This document shows, piece by piece, positions 8,113 through 16,004 of a stretch of DNA of 64,000 nt. The DNA is from an uncultured Peptoniphilus sp. (lineage in GTDB: Bacteria > Bacillota > Clostridia > Tissierellales > Peptoniphilaceae): the NCBI RefSeq assembly GCF_943913915.1, contig NZ_CALUAA010000006.1, forward strand, positions 1-64,000, in the 5' to 3' direction. The position numbers were made by a program, and so were the translations under genes. Each line of letters begins with the position of its first letter. Position 1 is the stretch's first letter. The notes below the pieces were generated by a model. The model was not told the origin of the DNA, ran no database searches, and worked only from the letters and a program-made list of their open reading frames with translations.

Positions 8113-9527
8113 TAGCCGATGCTCCCTTCTAATTCCAAGGAGATGAGATTGTTCATTTCAACGGCATATTCCAAAGGCAATTCTTTGGCGATAGGATCGG
8201 CAAAGCCGCGTACTACCGTTGCCCGGGCTTCTTCCTCGGAAATTCCCCGCGTCATTAAATAGAAAATAACCTCGTCGGAAATCCGACCGATCTTCGCTTC
8301 GTGGCCGAAGTCGACGTCGCGATTGTTAATGTCGATGGCGGGAATGGTATCTTGACGGGACAAATCGTCGAGCATGAGGGATTCACAGGATACCGTTGAC
8401 TTCGTGCCTTCGGCGTCATCCGCTACTTTTACAAGGCCGCGATAAACACCGATCCCTCCGCCTTTCGAAATGGATTTCGATTGGATGGAGCTCTTGGTGT
8501 GGTTGGCGGCGTGAATAACCTGGGCGCCCGTGTCGATGTTTTGTCCGGCGCCGGCAAAGCTGATGCCGGTGTACTCGTTTTGCGCGCCGTCTCCGGCGAG
8601 AACGCTCATAGGGTAGAGCATGCTCACTTTGGAGCCGAAGGATCCGGAAACCCATTGGATCTTTCCGTTTGCACCTACGATCGCTCTTTTCGTATTTAAG
8701 TTATACATATTACGCGACCAGTTTTCGATGGTGGAGTAACGCAAGGTGGCATCGTCTTTTACGAAAAGTTCAACGGCACCTGCGTGCAGGTTCAGCGCAT
8801 TGTATTTCGGGGCGGAACAGCCTTCGATAAAGTGGCATTTGGCGCCCTTTTCGATGATGATAAGGGTATGCTCAAACTGTCCGGCACCCGGTGCATTTAA
8901 GCGGAAGTAGGATTGTAAAGGTACGTCTACATCCACGCCTTCCGGCACGTAGACGAAACTTCCCCCGCTCCATACCGCGTAGTGGAGAGCCGCGTATTTA
9001 TGAAGATTCGGCGTAATGCACTTGCCGAAGTATTCCTTTACGATGTCTTCATATTCCCGAAGGCCTGTTTCAAAGTCTGTATAGACAACCCCTTGATCCA
9101 GTAAGTGTTGTTGAATGCTGTGGTAGACCACTTCCGAGTCGTATTGAGCGCCGACGCCTGAGAGCATGGCTTCTTTTTCCGCCTCGGGAATACCCAGTGA
9201 ATCGAAGGTGTTTCGAATTTCTTCGGGTACATCGTTCCAATCTGCGGCGAGATCAGCATCCGGGCGAATATAGGTGATGACCTTGTCCATATCCACTTCG
9301 CTGAGATCCGGTCCCCATTCGGGATTGGATTTTTCGTTAAAGATCTTAAGCGCTTCTAAACGCTTTTCAAGCATCCATTCCGGTTCGTTCTTTTCCTCTG
9401 AAATTTGGCGTACGATGGATTCGTTTAAACCTTGTTCCGTTTTTTTTCTATAGGTAAAGGGATTTCGTTCGTCGTAAATCCCCCGATCCATTTCTTGGAT
9501 TTCTGTCTTTTTTCTCGTCTTACGCAT
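8112..9527 (-). CDS. sufB: SufB Fe-S cluster scaffold
   Basis: 471 aa from the chosen start, the normal SufB length. SufB builds the nascent cluster with SufC and SufD. Visible family features are GVVYTDFETGL, the YVPEGVDVDVPLQSYFRLN core, EGCSAPKY, RNMYNLNTKRA and the C-terminal SRQDTIPAIDINNRDVDFGHEAKIG region. An in-frame ATG exists 39 bp upstream inside sufC. The ATG at 9525-9527 follows an AAGGA at proper spacing and overlaps the sufC stop by only 8 bp, so I use it. Confidence 0.94.
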   Translation of the reverse strand: MRKTRKKTEIQEMDRGIYDERNPFTYRKKTEQGLNESIVRQISEEKNEPEWMLEKRLEALKIFNEKSNPEWGPDLSEVDMDKVITYIRPDADLAADWNDVPEEIRNTFDSLGIPEAEKEAMLSGVGAQYDSEVVYHSIQQHLLDQGVVYTDFETGLREYEDIVKEYFGKCITPNLHKYAALHYAVWSGGSFVYVPEGVDVDVPLQSYFRLNAPGAGQFEHTLIIIEKGAKCHFIEGCSAPKYNALNLHAGAVELFVKDDATLRYSTIENWSRNMYNLNTKRAIVGANGKIQWVSGSFGSKVSMLYPMSVLAGDGAQNEYTGISFAGAGQNIDTGAQVIHAANHTKSSIQSKSISKGGGIGVYRGLVKVADDAEGTKSTVSCESLMLDDLSRQDTIPAIDINNRDVDFGHEAKIGRISDEVIFYLMTRGISEEEARATVVRGFADPIAKELPLEYAVEMNNLISLELEGSIG

Positions 9528-10266
9528 GTTTCTCATCCTTAATCCAGCCGAAGCCTTCTGTTTCAATGCGATCGATAATTTCGTCTCCGCCTTCGGTTAC
9601 GATCTTGCCGTCGTTAATGACGTGAACATAATCCGGTTGAATCTCTTTTAAAATTTCTCTGTGGTGCGTAATGATAATGGCAGATTTTTCACCGTCTAAA
9701 TATTCCTTTAAACCGCGGCTTACAGTAGCCACAGCGTCTACGTCGAGACCGGAGTCGGTTTCGTCTAAAATGGCGAGTTGGGGATCGAGCATAAGAAGTT
9801 GTAAAATCTCGGTCTTTTTGCGCTCGCCGCCGGAGAAACCTACATTAAGGTAACGTTCGGCGTATTCCGGTTTCATATCTAAAAGTTCCATCTTTTTCTT
9901 AAGCTCTTTTTTAAACTTAACAATGGAAGTCTTTTTACCACGTGCTAAGAGTGCTTGGCGAATAAAGTTTTCCACGCTGATGCCGGGGATTTCGTAAGGG
10001 GTTTGGAAACTGAGGTAAAGGCCTCTTAAGGCGCGTTTATCCGTGGTTTCGTCGCTGATGTCTTCCCCTTCAAAAAAGATCTTACCTTCGGTCATGGTGT
10101 AGGCGGGGTTCGCCATGATCACATTGGCGAGAGTGGATTTACCACTGCCGTTAGGTCCCATAATGACATGTACTTCGCCCTTATTGACCGTAAGATTCAT
10201 TCCCTTTAAAATTTCTTTTTCTTCTACTGAGGCGCGTACGCCCTCAACTTTTAATAATGCATCCAT
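9520..10266 (-). CDS. sufC: SufC ATPase of the SUF complex
   Basis: 248 aa ABC-type ATPase that powers SufBD. Walker A is GPNGSGKST (about residue 38), the signature is FSGGERKKTEIL (about 150) and Walker B is LAILDETDSGLD. The H-loop lies in IITHHREIL. First gene of the operon sufCBDSU. The Shine-Dalgarno GGAGG lies 12 bases before the ATG, rather far. No other in-frame start fits the family N-terminus. A strong promoter with a palindrome over its -10 lies upstream. Confidence 0.96.
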   Translation of the reverse strand: MDALLKVEGVRASVEEKEILKGMNLTVNKGEVHVIMGPNGSGKSTLANVIMANPAYTMTEGKIFFEGEDISDETTDKRALRGLYLSFQTPYEIPGISVENFIRQALLARGKKTSIVKFKKELKKKMELLDMKPEYAERYLNVGFSGGERKKTEILQLLMLDPQLAILDETDSGLDVDAVATVSRGLKEYLDGEKSAIIITHHREILKEIQPDYVHVINDGKIVTEGGDEIIDRIETEGFGWIKDEKHA

Positions 10267-10304
10267 CTATTCTCATTTCCTCCATATATCCTATTAATCT
10301 TGTA

Positions 10305-10324
10305 TGATATAAATAACTATATCA
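10305..10324. promoter_or_regulatory. palindromic operator candidate over the suf -10 box
   Basis: Perfect inverted repeat TGATATA-N6-TATATCA. It covers the whole minus-strand -10 (TATAGT, 10316-10321), a classic repressor position. The regulator is not identifiable from the window. Confidence 0.55.
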
Positions 10325-10344
10325 TGATGATGAAATAGCGTCAA
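10316..10344 (-). promoter_or_regulatory. suf operon promoter
   Basis: On the minus strand TTGACG (10339-10344), 17-bp spacer, TATAGT (10316-10321) with an upstream TG. It lies about 50 bp before the sufC ATG and is one of the best sigma-A matches in the window. Confidence 0.8.
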
Positions 10345-10364
10345 TCGCCACTATTTGACCTATT

Positions 10365-10373
10365 TGTTATAAT
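10365..10373 (+). promoter_or_regulatory. extended -10 promoter giving a leaderless mutY mRNA
   Basis: TGTTATAAT (TATAAT 10368-10373). Only six bases separate the -10 from the mutY ATG at 10380, so the expected start point is the ATG itself. No Shine-Dalgarno sequence is present. Confidence 0.6.
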
Positions 10374-10379
10374 ACCCCT

Positions 10380-11405
10380 ATGTGCATTAAAAATAAGATT
10401 TTAAATTGGTACAGGCCCCACGATCGCAAATTGCCGTGGCGCCGGACGAAGGATCCCTACTCCATTTGGATCTCTGAAATTATGTTGCAACAAACTCAGG
10501 CCAATACAGTGATACCCTATTACGAGCGCTTTATGGAAACATTCCCCACAGTAGATGATTTGGCCCTGGGGGATGAAGAGGTGCTTTTAAAACTTTGGCA
10601 GGGACTCGGTTATTATCGCCGGGCGCGGAATATAAAAAAAGCGGCCCGTTTAATTCACGAAAAGGGTATGCCCGAGTCTTTTAAAGGCTTAAAGGAACTC
10701 CCGGGTATCGGCGATTACACCGCCGCCGCCATTGCCTCCATTGCCTTCGACGAGCCCGTCGCCGCCATCGACGGCAATCTCCTTCGAATTTACAGCAGGC
10801 TTTACTGCGTCGATGAGGTGATCGACAGAAGTAAAGGCAAGAATAAAATCTTCGCTCTGGCCAATGAGGATATTTCGAAGGAAAGGCCCGGAGATTTTAA
10901 TCAGGCCATGATGGATCTCGGTAATAAAATATGTACACCGGACGATCCACTCTGTCTGCTTTGCCCTTTAAGGGAAGATTGCGCCGCTTTAAAAGAAGGA
11001 TGCGTAGAAGAGCTTCCCAAAAAAACCCCGAAAAAAAAGCAGGTGCATTTGGATTACACGCTGCTCCTTTTAGATTCAGAGGATTCTTTTCTTTTGGAAA
11101 AGCGGGAAACGGGCCTTTTACACGGCATGTGGGGCTTTCCCTTGTTGGAAGGACACTTAAAGACAGAAGATGTTCAAAAATATTTAACCGAGCGGGATTT
11201 TATAGCTCGCTCCGTTAAACATAAGGGGAATTACCGCCATATTTTCAGTCACCGCATTTGGAATATCGACATAATCTACGCCAAGTCGGAGGCTCTCTTT
11301 GCAAAAGAGGACTCGGGCCTTTGGGTAGAACGACATAAACTGAAAGATTACGCCATTCCATCGGCGTTTCAACCGGCACTGGAGGTTATCCATGGATTGG
11401 ATTAA
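10380..11405 (+). CDS. mutY: Adenine DNA glycosylase MutY
   Basis: 341 aa A/G-specific glycosylase that removes adenine opposite 8-oxoguanine. It shows the catalytic SEIMLQQTQ glutamate region (about residue 35), the helix-hairpin-helix LPGIGDYTAAAIA, and the conserved Asp in the VAAIDGNLLR segment. The 4Fe-4S motif C-X6-C-X2-C-X5-C (CTPDDPLCLLCPLREDC) is complete. A NUDIX-like MutY C-terminal domain follows (about 215-335). The ATG lies where transcription should begin, suggesting leaderless translation. The next gene starts 14 bp before its stop. Confidence 0.95.
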   Translation: MCIKNKILNWYRPHDRKLPWRRTKDPYSIWISEIMLQQTQANTVIPYYERFMETFPTVDDLALGDEEVLLKLWQGLGYYRRARNIKKAARLIHEKGMPESFKGLKELPGIGDYTAAAIASIAFDEPVAAIDGNLLRIYSRLYCVDEVIDRSKGKNKIFALANEDISKERPGDFNQAMMDLGNKICTPDDPLCLLCPLREDCAALKEGCVEELPKKTPKKKQVHLDYTLLLLDSEDSFLLEKRETGLLHGMWGFPLLEGHLKTEDVQKYLTERDFIARSVKHKGNYRHIFSHRIWNIDIIYAKSEALFAKEDSGLWVERHKLKDYAIPSAFQPALEVIHGLD

Positions 11406-11931
11406 AAACTATGAAACTAAAAATAAAAAAGAGGCGGAAGACAGGGATCACCTTCTCCGCCTGGACGAGCGATTAATTTCAACTGATCGGAGCGCTCCCT
11501 ATCACTACACCACCTCGTCCATGGTATTGGACCGGGAAAAGAACAAGCTCCTTATGATCTATCATAAAATATACCGCTCCTGGTCCTGGCCCGGAGGCCA
11601 TGTGGAAGAGGATGAGGATCTCTTTTACTCCGCGCTTCGGGAACTCTACGAAGAAACCGGGCTTCGCCGTGCCAAGCCCCTTTCAAAGGATCCCATCGCC
11701 ATGGAGCTTATGCCCGTAGCCTCTCACGACCGAAAGGGTGAGAGGGTGGACAGCCACTTTCATATCAACTTCTGCTTCGGCTTTTGGGGCGAGGAGGAGG
11801 ATACCCTCCTATACCCGGATGAGAACAGAATGTGGGTGCCTGTCGATAAGCTGGACGCCTTTGTCGCCGAAGACCATATGCTCCCTATTTATCGGGATCT
11901 CATTCAGAGAATGAGTGATGCCCATGATTAA
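11392..11931 (+). CDS. NUDIX hydrolase
   Basis: 179 aa with a complete Nudix box (GGHVEEDEDLFYSALRELYEETGL, residues about 62-85), which binds the metal and cleaves nucleoside-diphosphate-linked substrates. The substrate cannot be told from sequence. The N-terminus is extended and charged (KNYETKNKKEAEDRDH). It overlaps mutY by 14 bp. Pairing with MutY makes a role in clearing oxidised nucleotides plausible but unproven. Confidence 0.85.
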   Translation: MDWIKNYETKNKKEAEDRDHLLRLDERLISTDRSAPYHYTTSSMVLDREKNKLLMIYHKIYRSWSWPGGHVEEDEDLFYSALRELYEETGLRRAKPLSKDPIAMELMPVASHDRKGERVDSHFHINFCFGFWGEEEDTLLYPDENRMWVPVDKLDAFVAEDHMLPIYRDLIQRMSDAHD

Positions 11932-12598
11932 AGACAAGCGTAAGTATTCGGAATCACTCCTTTTCGCCACCCTTCTCACTCTGGCGGGAGGCTTGCAGGA
12001 CGCCTATTCTTACGCCGCTCGCGGACAAGTCTTCGTCAATGCCTTGACGGGCAATGTGGTGCTCTTAGGCTTGAGCTTTGTAAGCGGCGATTTTTACCTC
12101 ATCTTTCGCTATCTACGCCAAATCATAGCCTTCGCCCTGGGAGTCTATGTCTCCGGACGAATTATATTTTCTCGACGACATTTCTTCGGCATTCATTGGC
12201 GACGTTTTATTCTTCTCGGCGAGGGAGCGGCGCTCGTCATCGTGGGATTTTTGCCCCATACTTACGATGCTTTAGCCAATTTTTTAATGGCCACGGCCTG
12301 CGGTATCCAGGTCAATACCTTCCAAAAATTTGCCGATATTAATTTCGCTACCACTATGTGTGTGGGCAATGTGCGCACGATTATGCACAATCTGGCAGGT
12401 TACCACCACAACAGAAGGAGCATCCATAGACATAAGAGCCGCACGGTATTTTACATTGTCTTCGTCTTTTTAATAGGAGCGAGCCTCGGGGGCTTTTTCC
12501 TCCCTATTATCGGACTGCGCACCATTTGGCTCTCCGCTATTTTTCTCTTCCTCGCCTTTATTCTCTTGCGATTTGAGGAAGAGGAGGAGGAAAGTTAA
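11918..12598 (+). CDS. YoaK/DUF1275 family membrane protein
   Basis: About 226 aa with six predicted hydrophobic segments and the family motifs GGLQDAYSYAARGQVFVNALTGNVV and ACGIQVNTFQK, plus a conserved MCVGNVRTI segment. DUF1275 proteins are small polytopic membrane proteins of unknown function. GTG (11915), ATG (11918) and ATG (11924) are all possible starts and none has a strong ribosome site. All overlap the NUDIX gene end. Third gene of the mutY operon. It ends in acidic residues (RFEEEEEES) and abuts the convergent ArsC-like gene with no spacer. Confidence 0.8.
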   Translation: MPMIKDKRKYSESLLFATLLTLAGGLQDAYSYAARGQVFVNALTGNVVLLGLSFVSGDFYLIFRYLRQIIAFALGVYVSGRIIFSRRHFFGIHWRRFILLGEGAALVIVGFLPHTYDALANFLMATACGIQVNTFQKFADINFATTMCVGNVRTIMHNLAGYHHNRRSIHRHKSRTVFYIVFVFLIGASLGGFFLPIIGLRTIWLSAIFLFLAFILLRFEEEEEES

Positions 12599-12952
12599 TT
12601 ACTTTTCCTCTTCCGCCCACTTTTTCCACACTTCGGGAGCGTGCCCTAATACGGCACGTTTTTTGCTTCTTACAATGGGAAGCTTCATAATGGAGGGATG
12701 GTCGATAATATAGGATTCCTTGCTCTCCTCGGTGGCATAGCGCACGTAGGCGAGACCGTCTTTATCTTTGGAATCTTCATCGATCCACGCATCCAAGCCG
12801 CCGATAGAGTCGGTTATGGAGTCGAACTCGCCCCAGCTCAGTTCTTTTTCATTTAAATCAATAAATTGAAACTTAATACCCCGCTCTTTGAAAAAACGCT
12901 GGGCTTTTTTCGTATCATTGGATTTCTTCATGCCGAAAATTTGTATACTCAT
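12599..12952 (-). CDS. ArsC/Spx-fold protein lacking the catalytic cysteine
   Basis: 117 aa with the arsenate-reductase/Spx fold: N-terminal IFGMKKSNDTKKAQRFFKERG and later HPSIMKLPIVRSKKRAVLG. Typical relatives carry a cysteine where this protein has Ser11 (KKSNDT). The protein has no cysteine at all, so redox chemistry of the ArsC type is ruled out. An Spx-like protein-binding role or a lost activity are options. Its stop codon abuts the convergent DUF1275 stop. It is divergent from the nuclease gene with only 32 bp between. Confidence 0.8.
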   Translation of the reverse strand: MSIQIFGMKKSNDTKKAQRFFKERGIKFQFIDLNEKELSWGEFDSITDSIGGLDAWIDEDSKDKDGLAYVRYATEESKESYIIDHPSIMKLPIVRSKKRAVLGHAPEVWKKWAEEEK

Positions 12953-12968
12953 AACTACCTCTTTCTTC

Positions 12969-12977
12969 TGCTATACT
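12969..12977 (+). promoter_or_regulatory. extended -10 of the nuclease gene, probable leaderless start
   Basis: TGCTATACT with -10 TATACT at 12972-12977. The ATG at 12985 is 7 bases downstream and no ribosome binding site intervenes, the same arrangement as mutY. Confidence 0.5.
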
Positions 12978-12984
12978 GGATCAT

Positions 12985-13653
12985 ATGAAACATTTACGTA
13001 CTTTTCTCATTATTTTATTTTTTATCGTCGCGACTTTCTTCGTAACCGATACCTTGGAGTATCTTCCCGAAGATGCTGAGGGCTATTATGTGGAGCGGGT
13101 AGTGGACGGCGACACGATTATCGCTCAAAAAGGTGACTCTTATCGGGTGCGGTTCATCGGCGTCGATACACCGGAGACCGTGCACCCAAACGGCATCGTC
13201 GAACCTTGGGGCAAGGAAGCTTCAAATTTTACGAAGAAAAGTCTCGAAGGCAAGACCATCTATCTGGAATTTGACAAAGAGGAAGAAGATCACTACGGCA
13301 GAAAGCTCGCCTATGTGTGGACGGAAAATCCGAAGGAAAGCGGGCGTTCTAAAGAAGACATCTTATTTAATTACAAACTCGTCTCCCTGGGATATGCCAG
13401 AGAGCGTGCCTATCCTCCCAATACAAAGTATCAAAACCTTTTAAAAAGAGGAGAGGACGAGGCCATCGACTCCAATAAAGGTCTATGGGCTATTGAGGGC
13501 GACATGGGCCCCGCCAAGGGGAATAAAAACAGCATGCTTTACCATATGCCGGGCGATCCTCAATACGGCAAAATTAAACCGAATAATGTGATCATGTTCG
13601 ATACGGCAAAACAGGCGGAGAAGGCAGGTTACCAACGTGCCTTTCGCAGATAG
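12985..13653 (+). CDS. Secreted or membrane-anchored thermonuclease (SNase family)
   Basis: 222 aa. Residues about 6-23 form a hydrophobic signal or anchor. The staphylococcal-nuclease domain follows: VVDGDTI, RVRFIGVDTPE (catalytic Arg and Glu) and DHYGRKLAYVW (second catalytic Arg). The calcium-site aspartates are in place. It should hydrolyse extracellular nucleic acid. The C-terminal 50 residues after LWAIEG are a non-SNase extension of unknown role. Single-gene unit with its own terminator. Confidence 0.88.
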   Translation: MKHLRTFLIILFFIVATFFVTDTLEYLPEDAEGYYVERVVDGDTIIAQKGDSYRVRFIGVDTPETVHPNGIVEPWGKEASNFTKKSLEGKTIYLEFDKEEEDHYGRKLAYVWTENPKESGRSKEDILFNYKLVSLGYARERAYPPNTKYQNLLKRGEDEAIDSNKGLWAIEGDMGPAKGNKNSMLYHMPGDPQYGKIKPNNVIMFDTAKQAEKAGYQRAFRR

Positions 13654-13673
13654 CGGCTTCAGCCGCTTTTTTT
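13652..13673 (+). terminator. terminator of the nuclease gene
   Basis: Compact hairpin AGCGGC-ttca-GCCGCT followed by seven T. Its first base pair overlaps the stop codon. Confidence 0.85.
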
Positions 13674-13681
13674 ATGCACTT

Positions 13682-14539
13682 TTAGAGATTGAGAGGCCCT
13701 ATATATTGGATTTCTCCCGGGAAAATTTCCACCTTTACAGGGCCGCGCTCATAAAAGTTCTCCCCGTCTAAATTAATATTCGCCTCTTCCAAAAGTTCAA
13801 ACTCCATGGAATCCATTGTTTTTCGAACCATATCTTTTTGGAAGAAGTGATCTTTTCCTACAAAGAGACAGATTAAAAAAAGAATGACATATGGCAGTCG
13901 ACTCTTTCCCGCCCCGAGAAATAAAAGTTTTCCGCTAAAGGGATCGGCTTCTTTAAAAATCGGGAAACCGCCTCCGTAATACTTTCCGTTTCCGAAGGTA
14001 AAGATTGTCCATTCTTCTTCTCTACAGTCTTCTAAGCGAATCTTTCGAAAGCGATAATTTTTTACGGCGTCAAAGAGCTTTAAACTGTAACTGATACTGC
14101 CCATTTCCTTGTGTTCTGATGTGTTTAAAGCATTCACATCGGCGTCCAATCCCACAGATGCAATATTTATAAAATAACGCTCGTTCCAGCGGCCGATGTC
14201 CATATCACGAGGTGAGGCAGCTTTAATGCCTTTTAGTATCTCCTCAACATCCCCTCTTAACCCGAGTGTTCTCGCAAAATCATTGCCGCTTCCCGCAGGA
14301 ATCAGAGAAAATTTACGGGCCTTCGTCTGCATCATGAGGTTTATTGTCTGATAAACTGTGCCGTCTCCGCCGACTGCCACAAAATGATTGTATTTTTTCA
14401 ATTCCTCTATTGGGAAGTTTCGAGCGTAATCGTCAAAAAAACAATAGTTTTTATCGGTGAAATACTTCTCGATCTCCTGCCGCAATGCATCTTTACGGTG
14501 CGTCTTTAGTTTCGGATTGACTATAAATAGTATTGCCAT
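13682..14539 (-). CDS. Diacylglycerol kinase family lipid kinase
   Basis: 285 aa with the DAGK catalytic domain: VAVGGDGTVYQTINL (nucleotide-binding GGDGT, about residue 56) and PAGSGNDFARTLG (about 82). The C-terminal half has the family's beta-sandwich substrate domain (ANINLDGENF). It phosphorylates diacylglycerol or a related lipid or sphingoid base; the exact substrate is not readable. Last gene of the parA-parB-phzF-fchA-dagK run, 5 bp after fchA. Confidence 0.87.
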   Translation of the reverse strand: MAILFIVNPKLKTHRKDALRQEIEKYFTDKNYCFFDDYARNFPIEELKKYNHFVAVGGDGTVYQTINLMMQTKARKFSLIPAGSGNDFARTLGLRGDVEEILKGIKAASPRDMDIGRWNERYFINIASVGLDADVNALNTSEHKEMGSISYSLKLFDAVKNYRFRKIRLEDCREEEWTIFTFGNGKYYGGGFPIFKEADPFSGKLLFLGAGKSRLPYVILFLICLFVGKDHFFQKDMVRKTMDSMEFELLEEANINLDGENFYERGPVKVEIFPGEIQYIGPLNL

Positions 14540-14544
14540 AGAAA

Positions 14545-15126
14545 TTAATAGTTTTGAATCATTCGAAAGTGTTTTTCCACGTTTCCTTCTATTTGCGCCA
14601 TTCTTTTTTCGTAGGAAACTTTGAGCTCTTCATCTCTTAAAGAAGCGAGATTCAAACGAACGGTATGAGCTGCACCGCGCACGGCAGATCTCGCAAGATC
14701 AGAGGCGATAAGCGTGTCACTGAAGGCTTCCTCTCCCATAAGGGGGAGATGTTCCGCCATTAGAGAGAGAACCTTTCCTGATTCTTCCATGGTGGAAAGT
14801 GGAACATCGATGGCCTTAATATAACCTTTTTGAATGGCGTCACTTCTTATTTTTATATCCTTTTCCGTATCTTTCGGTAATTTAAAAGCCTTTAACACGT
14901 CGTCGAAAGAGGTACTGTCTTTATCGATATTTTCCCTCAAAAATTCGGAGTGAACATCGTAAAGATCGCAGATAATATCGTCGGCACCGGAAAGTCTTAA
15001 AACCATAACGGCGAGAGAGGCCGACAGGGCGCCGCACAAGGCCGCTACCGATCCCCCGCCGGGAACGGAAGTTTTATCCATGGCCTTTTCAATATATTGA
15101 TTTAAACTTAGGTCGATAAGTTTCAT
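14545..15126 (-). CDS. Formiminotransferase-cyclodeaminase-like protein (FchA family)
   Basis: 193 aa all-helical cyclodeaminase-family protein, recognised by SVPGGGSVAALCGALSASLAVMV near the N-terminus and AVRGAAHTVRLNLASL near the C-terminus. Members deaminate formimino-tetrahydrofolate or act as methenyl-THF cyclohydrolase, a step in histidine or purine fermentation in anaerobes. No histidine-degradation genes are nearby. The ATG overlaps the phzF stop by 4 bp, so the two are coupled. Confidence 0.85.
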   Translation of the reverse strand: MKLIDLSLNQYIEKAMDKTSVPGGGSVAALCGALSASLAVMVLRLSGADDIICDLYDVHSEFLRENIDKDSTSFDDVLKAFKLPKDTEKDIKIRSDAIQKGYIKAIDVPLSTMEESGKVLSLMAEHLPLMGEEAFSDTLIASDLARSAVRGAAHTVRLNLASLRDEELKVSYEKRMAQIEGNVEKHFRMIQNY

Positions 15127-16004
15127 ATGCGCAAAATTCCTTCCATTACAATACAGGCCCTGCCGCCAATATAGACGCTTCCGTTTTTTCCCGATACAAC
15201 AATCTCAGAAGGTCTTTCAACTTCCTTACCTTGACGGGCAATAAGTTTTTCTGCTGCAAGCTTTTCATTCACTTTCAGATAATGATACATAGCGCCGCTT
15301 CCCGTGCCGGTACCGGATTCTTCCCAGACACCGATGGCGGGTGAAAAGTTTCTTTGCTCCGTCACGCCCTTTCCGGAGTCGTAATAAAACAAGTGAAAAG
15401 CGACACAACCGTATTTCTTCGCCAGTGCTTCCATACGACGACGTTTAGGATTTATTGCAAAAAGCATGTCCCTATTTTTAACAGGAATCACCATCGTCGA
15501 GATCCCGTTATCAATAACGGCAGGTGCCATGTCCTCATCAATCCCTATAGAATCTCTATCTATGCTGAACGCCTGCGACACTTCTTCCACATCGTCTATC
15601 TTATTTATAGAATTTATAACGGGAAGCTCGACATTTACAAATTTTAGCTTATCACGCTCAAATTCGATATCCGCATGGAGTTGTCCGGCTTTAGTATGTT
15701 GAACAACTGTTACCTTGCTCTTACGATTACTAATATATCCCTGCTCTGCCAGTGTCCAAAAGATGGACAGTGCTCCGTGCCCTGAAAGCTTGACCTCTTC
15801 CGTAGGTGTAAAATAGCGAACATCGTAGATGTCCCGATCTAAGGGTCGAACAAAGGCAGTTTCCGAATGTTTGAGCTCCCGCGCCGCCTTTTGCATCTCC
15901 TCATCACGCATATTGCCCTCGATCAAAACAATTCCCGAAGGATTTCCGACAAAAGAACGATCGGTAAAGGCATCGGTAACGAAAAATTTATATTCTCTAG
16001 TCAA
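15123..16004 (-). CDS. PhzF-family isomerase/epimerase-like protein
   Basis: 293 aa with the two-lobed PhzF fold: FVTDAFTDRSFVGNPSGIVL at the N-terminus, the HSETAFV glutamate (catalytic in PhzF) and the LSGHGALS repeat motif. The second lobe carries ESGTGTGSGAMYHYL. Members catalyse isomerisations and many have no known substrate. No phenazine genes are nearby. The stop overlaps fchA and the start overlaps parB by 8 bp. Confidence 0.87.
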   Translation of the reverse strand: MTREYKFFVTDAFTDRSFVGNPSGIVLIEGNMRDEEMQKAARELKHSETAFVRPLDRDIYDVRYFTPTEEVKLSGHGALSIFWTLAEQGYISNRKSKVTVVQHTKAGQLHADIEFERDKLKFVNVELPVINSINKIDDVEEVSQAFSIDRDSIGIDEDMAPAVIDNGISTMVIPVKNRDMLFAINPKRRRMEALAKKYGCVAFHLFYYDSGKGVTEQRNFSPAIGVWEESGTGTGSGAMYHYLKVNEKLAAEKLIARQGKEVERPSEIVVSGKNGSVYIGGRACIVMEGILRI

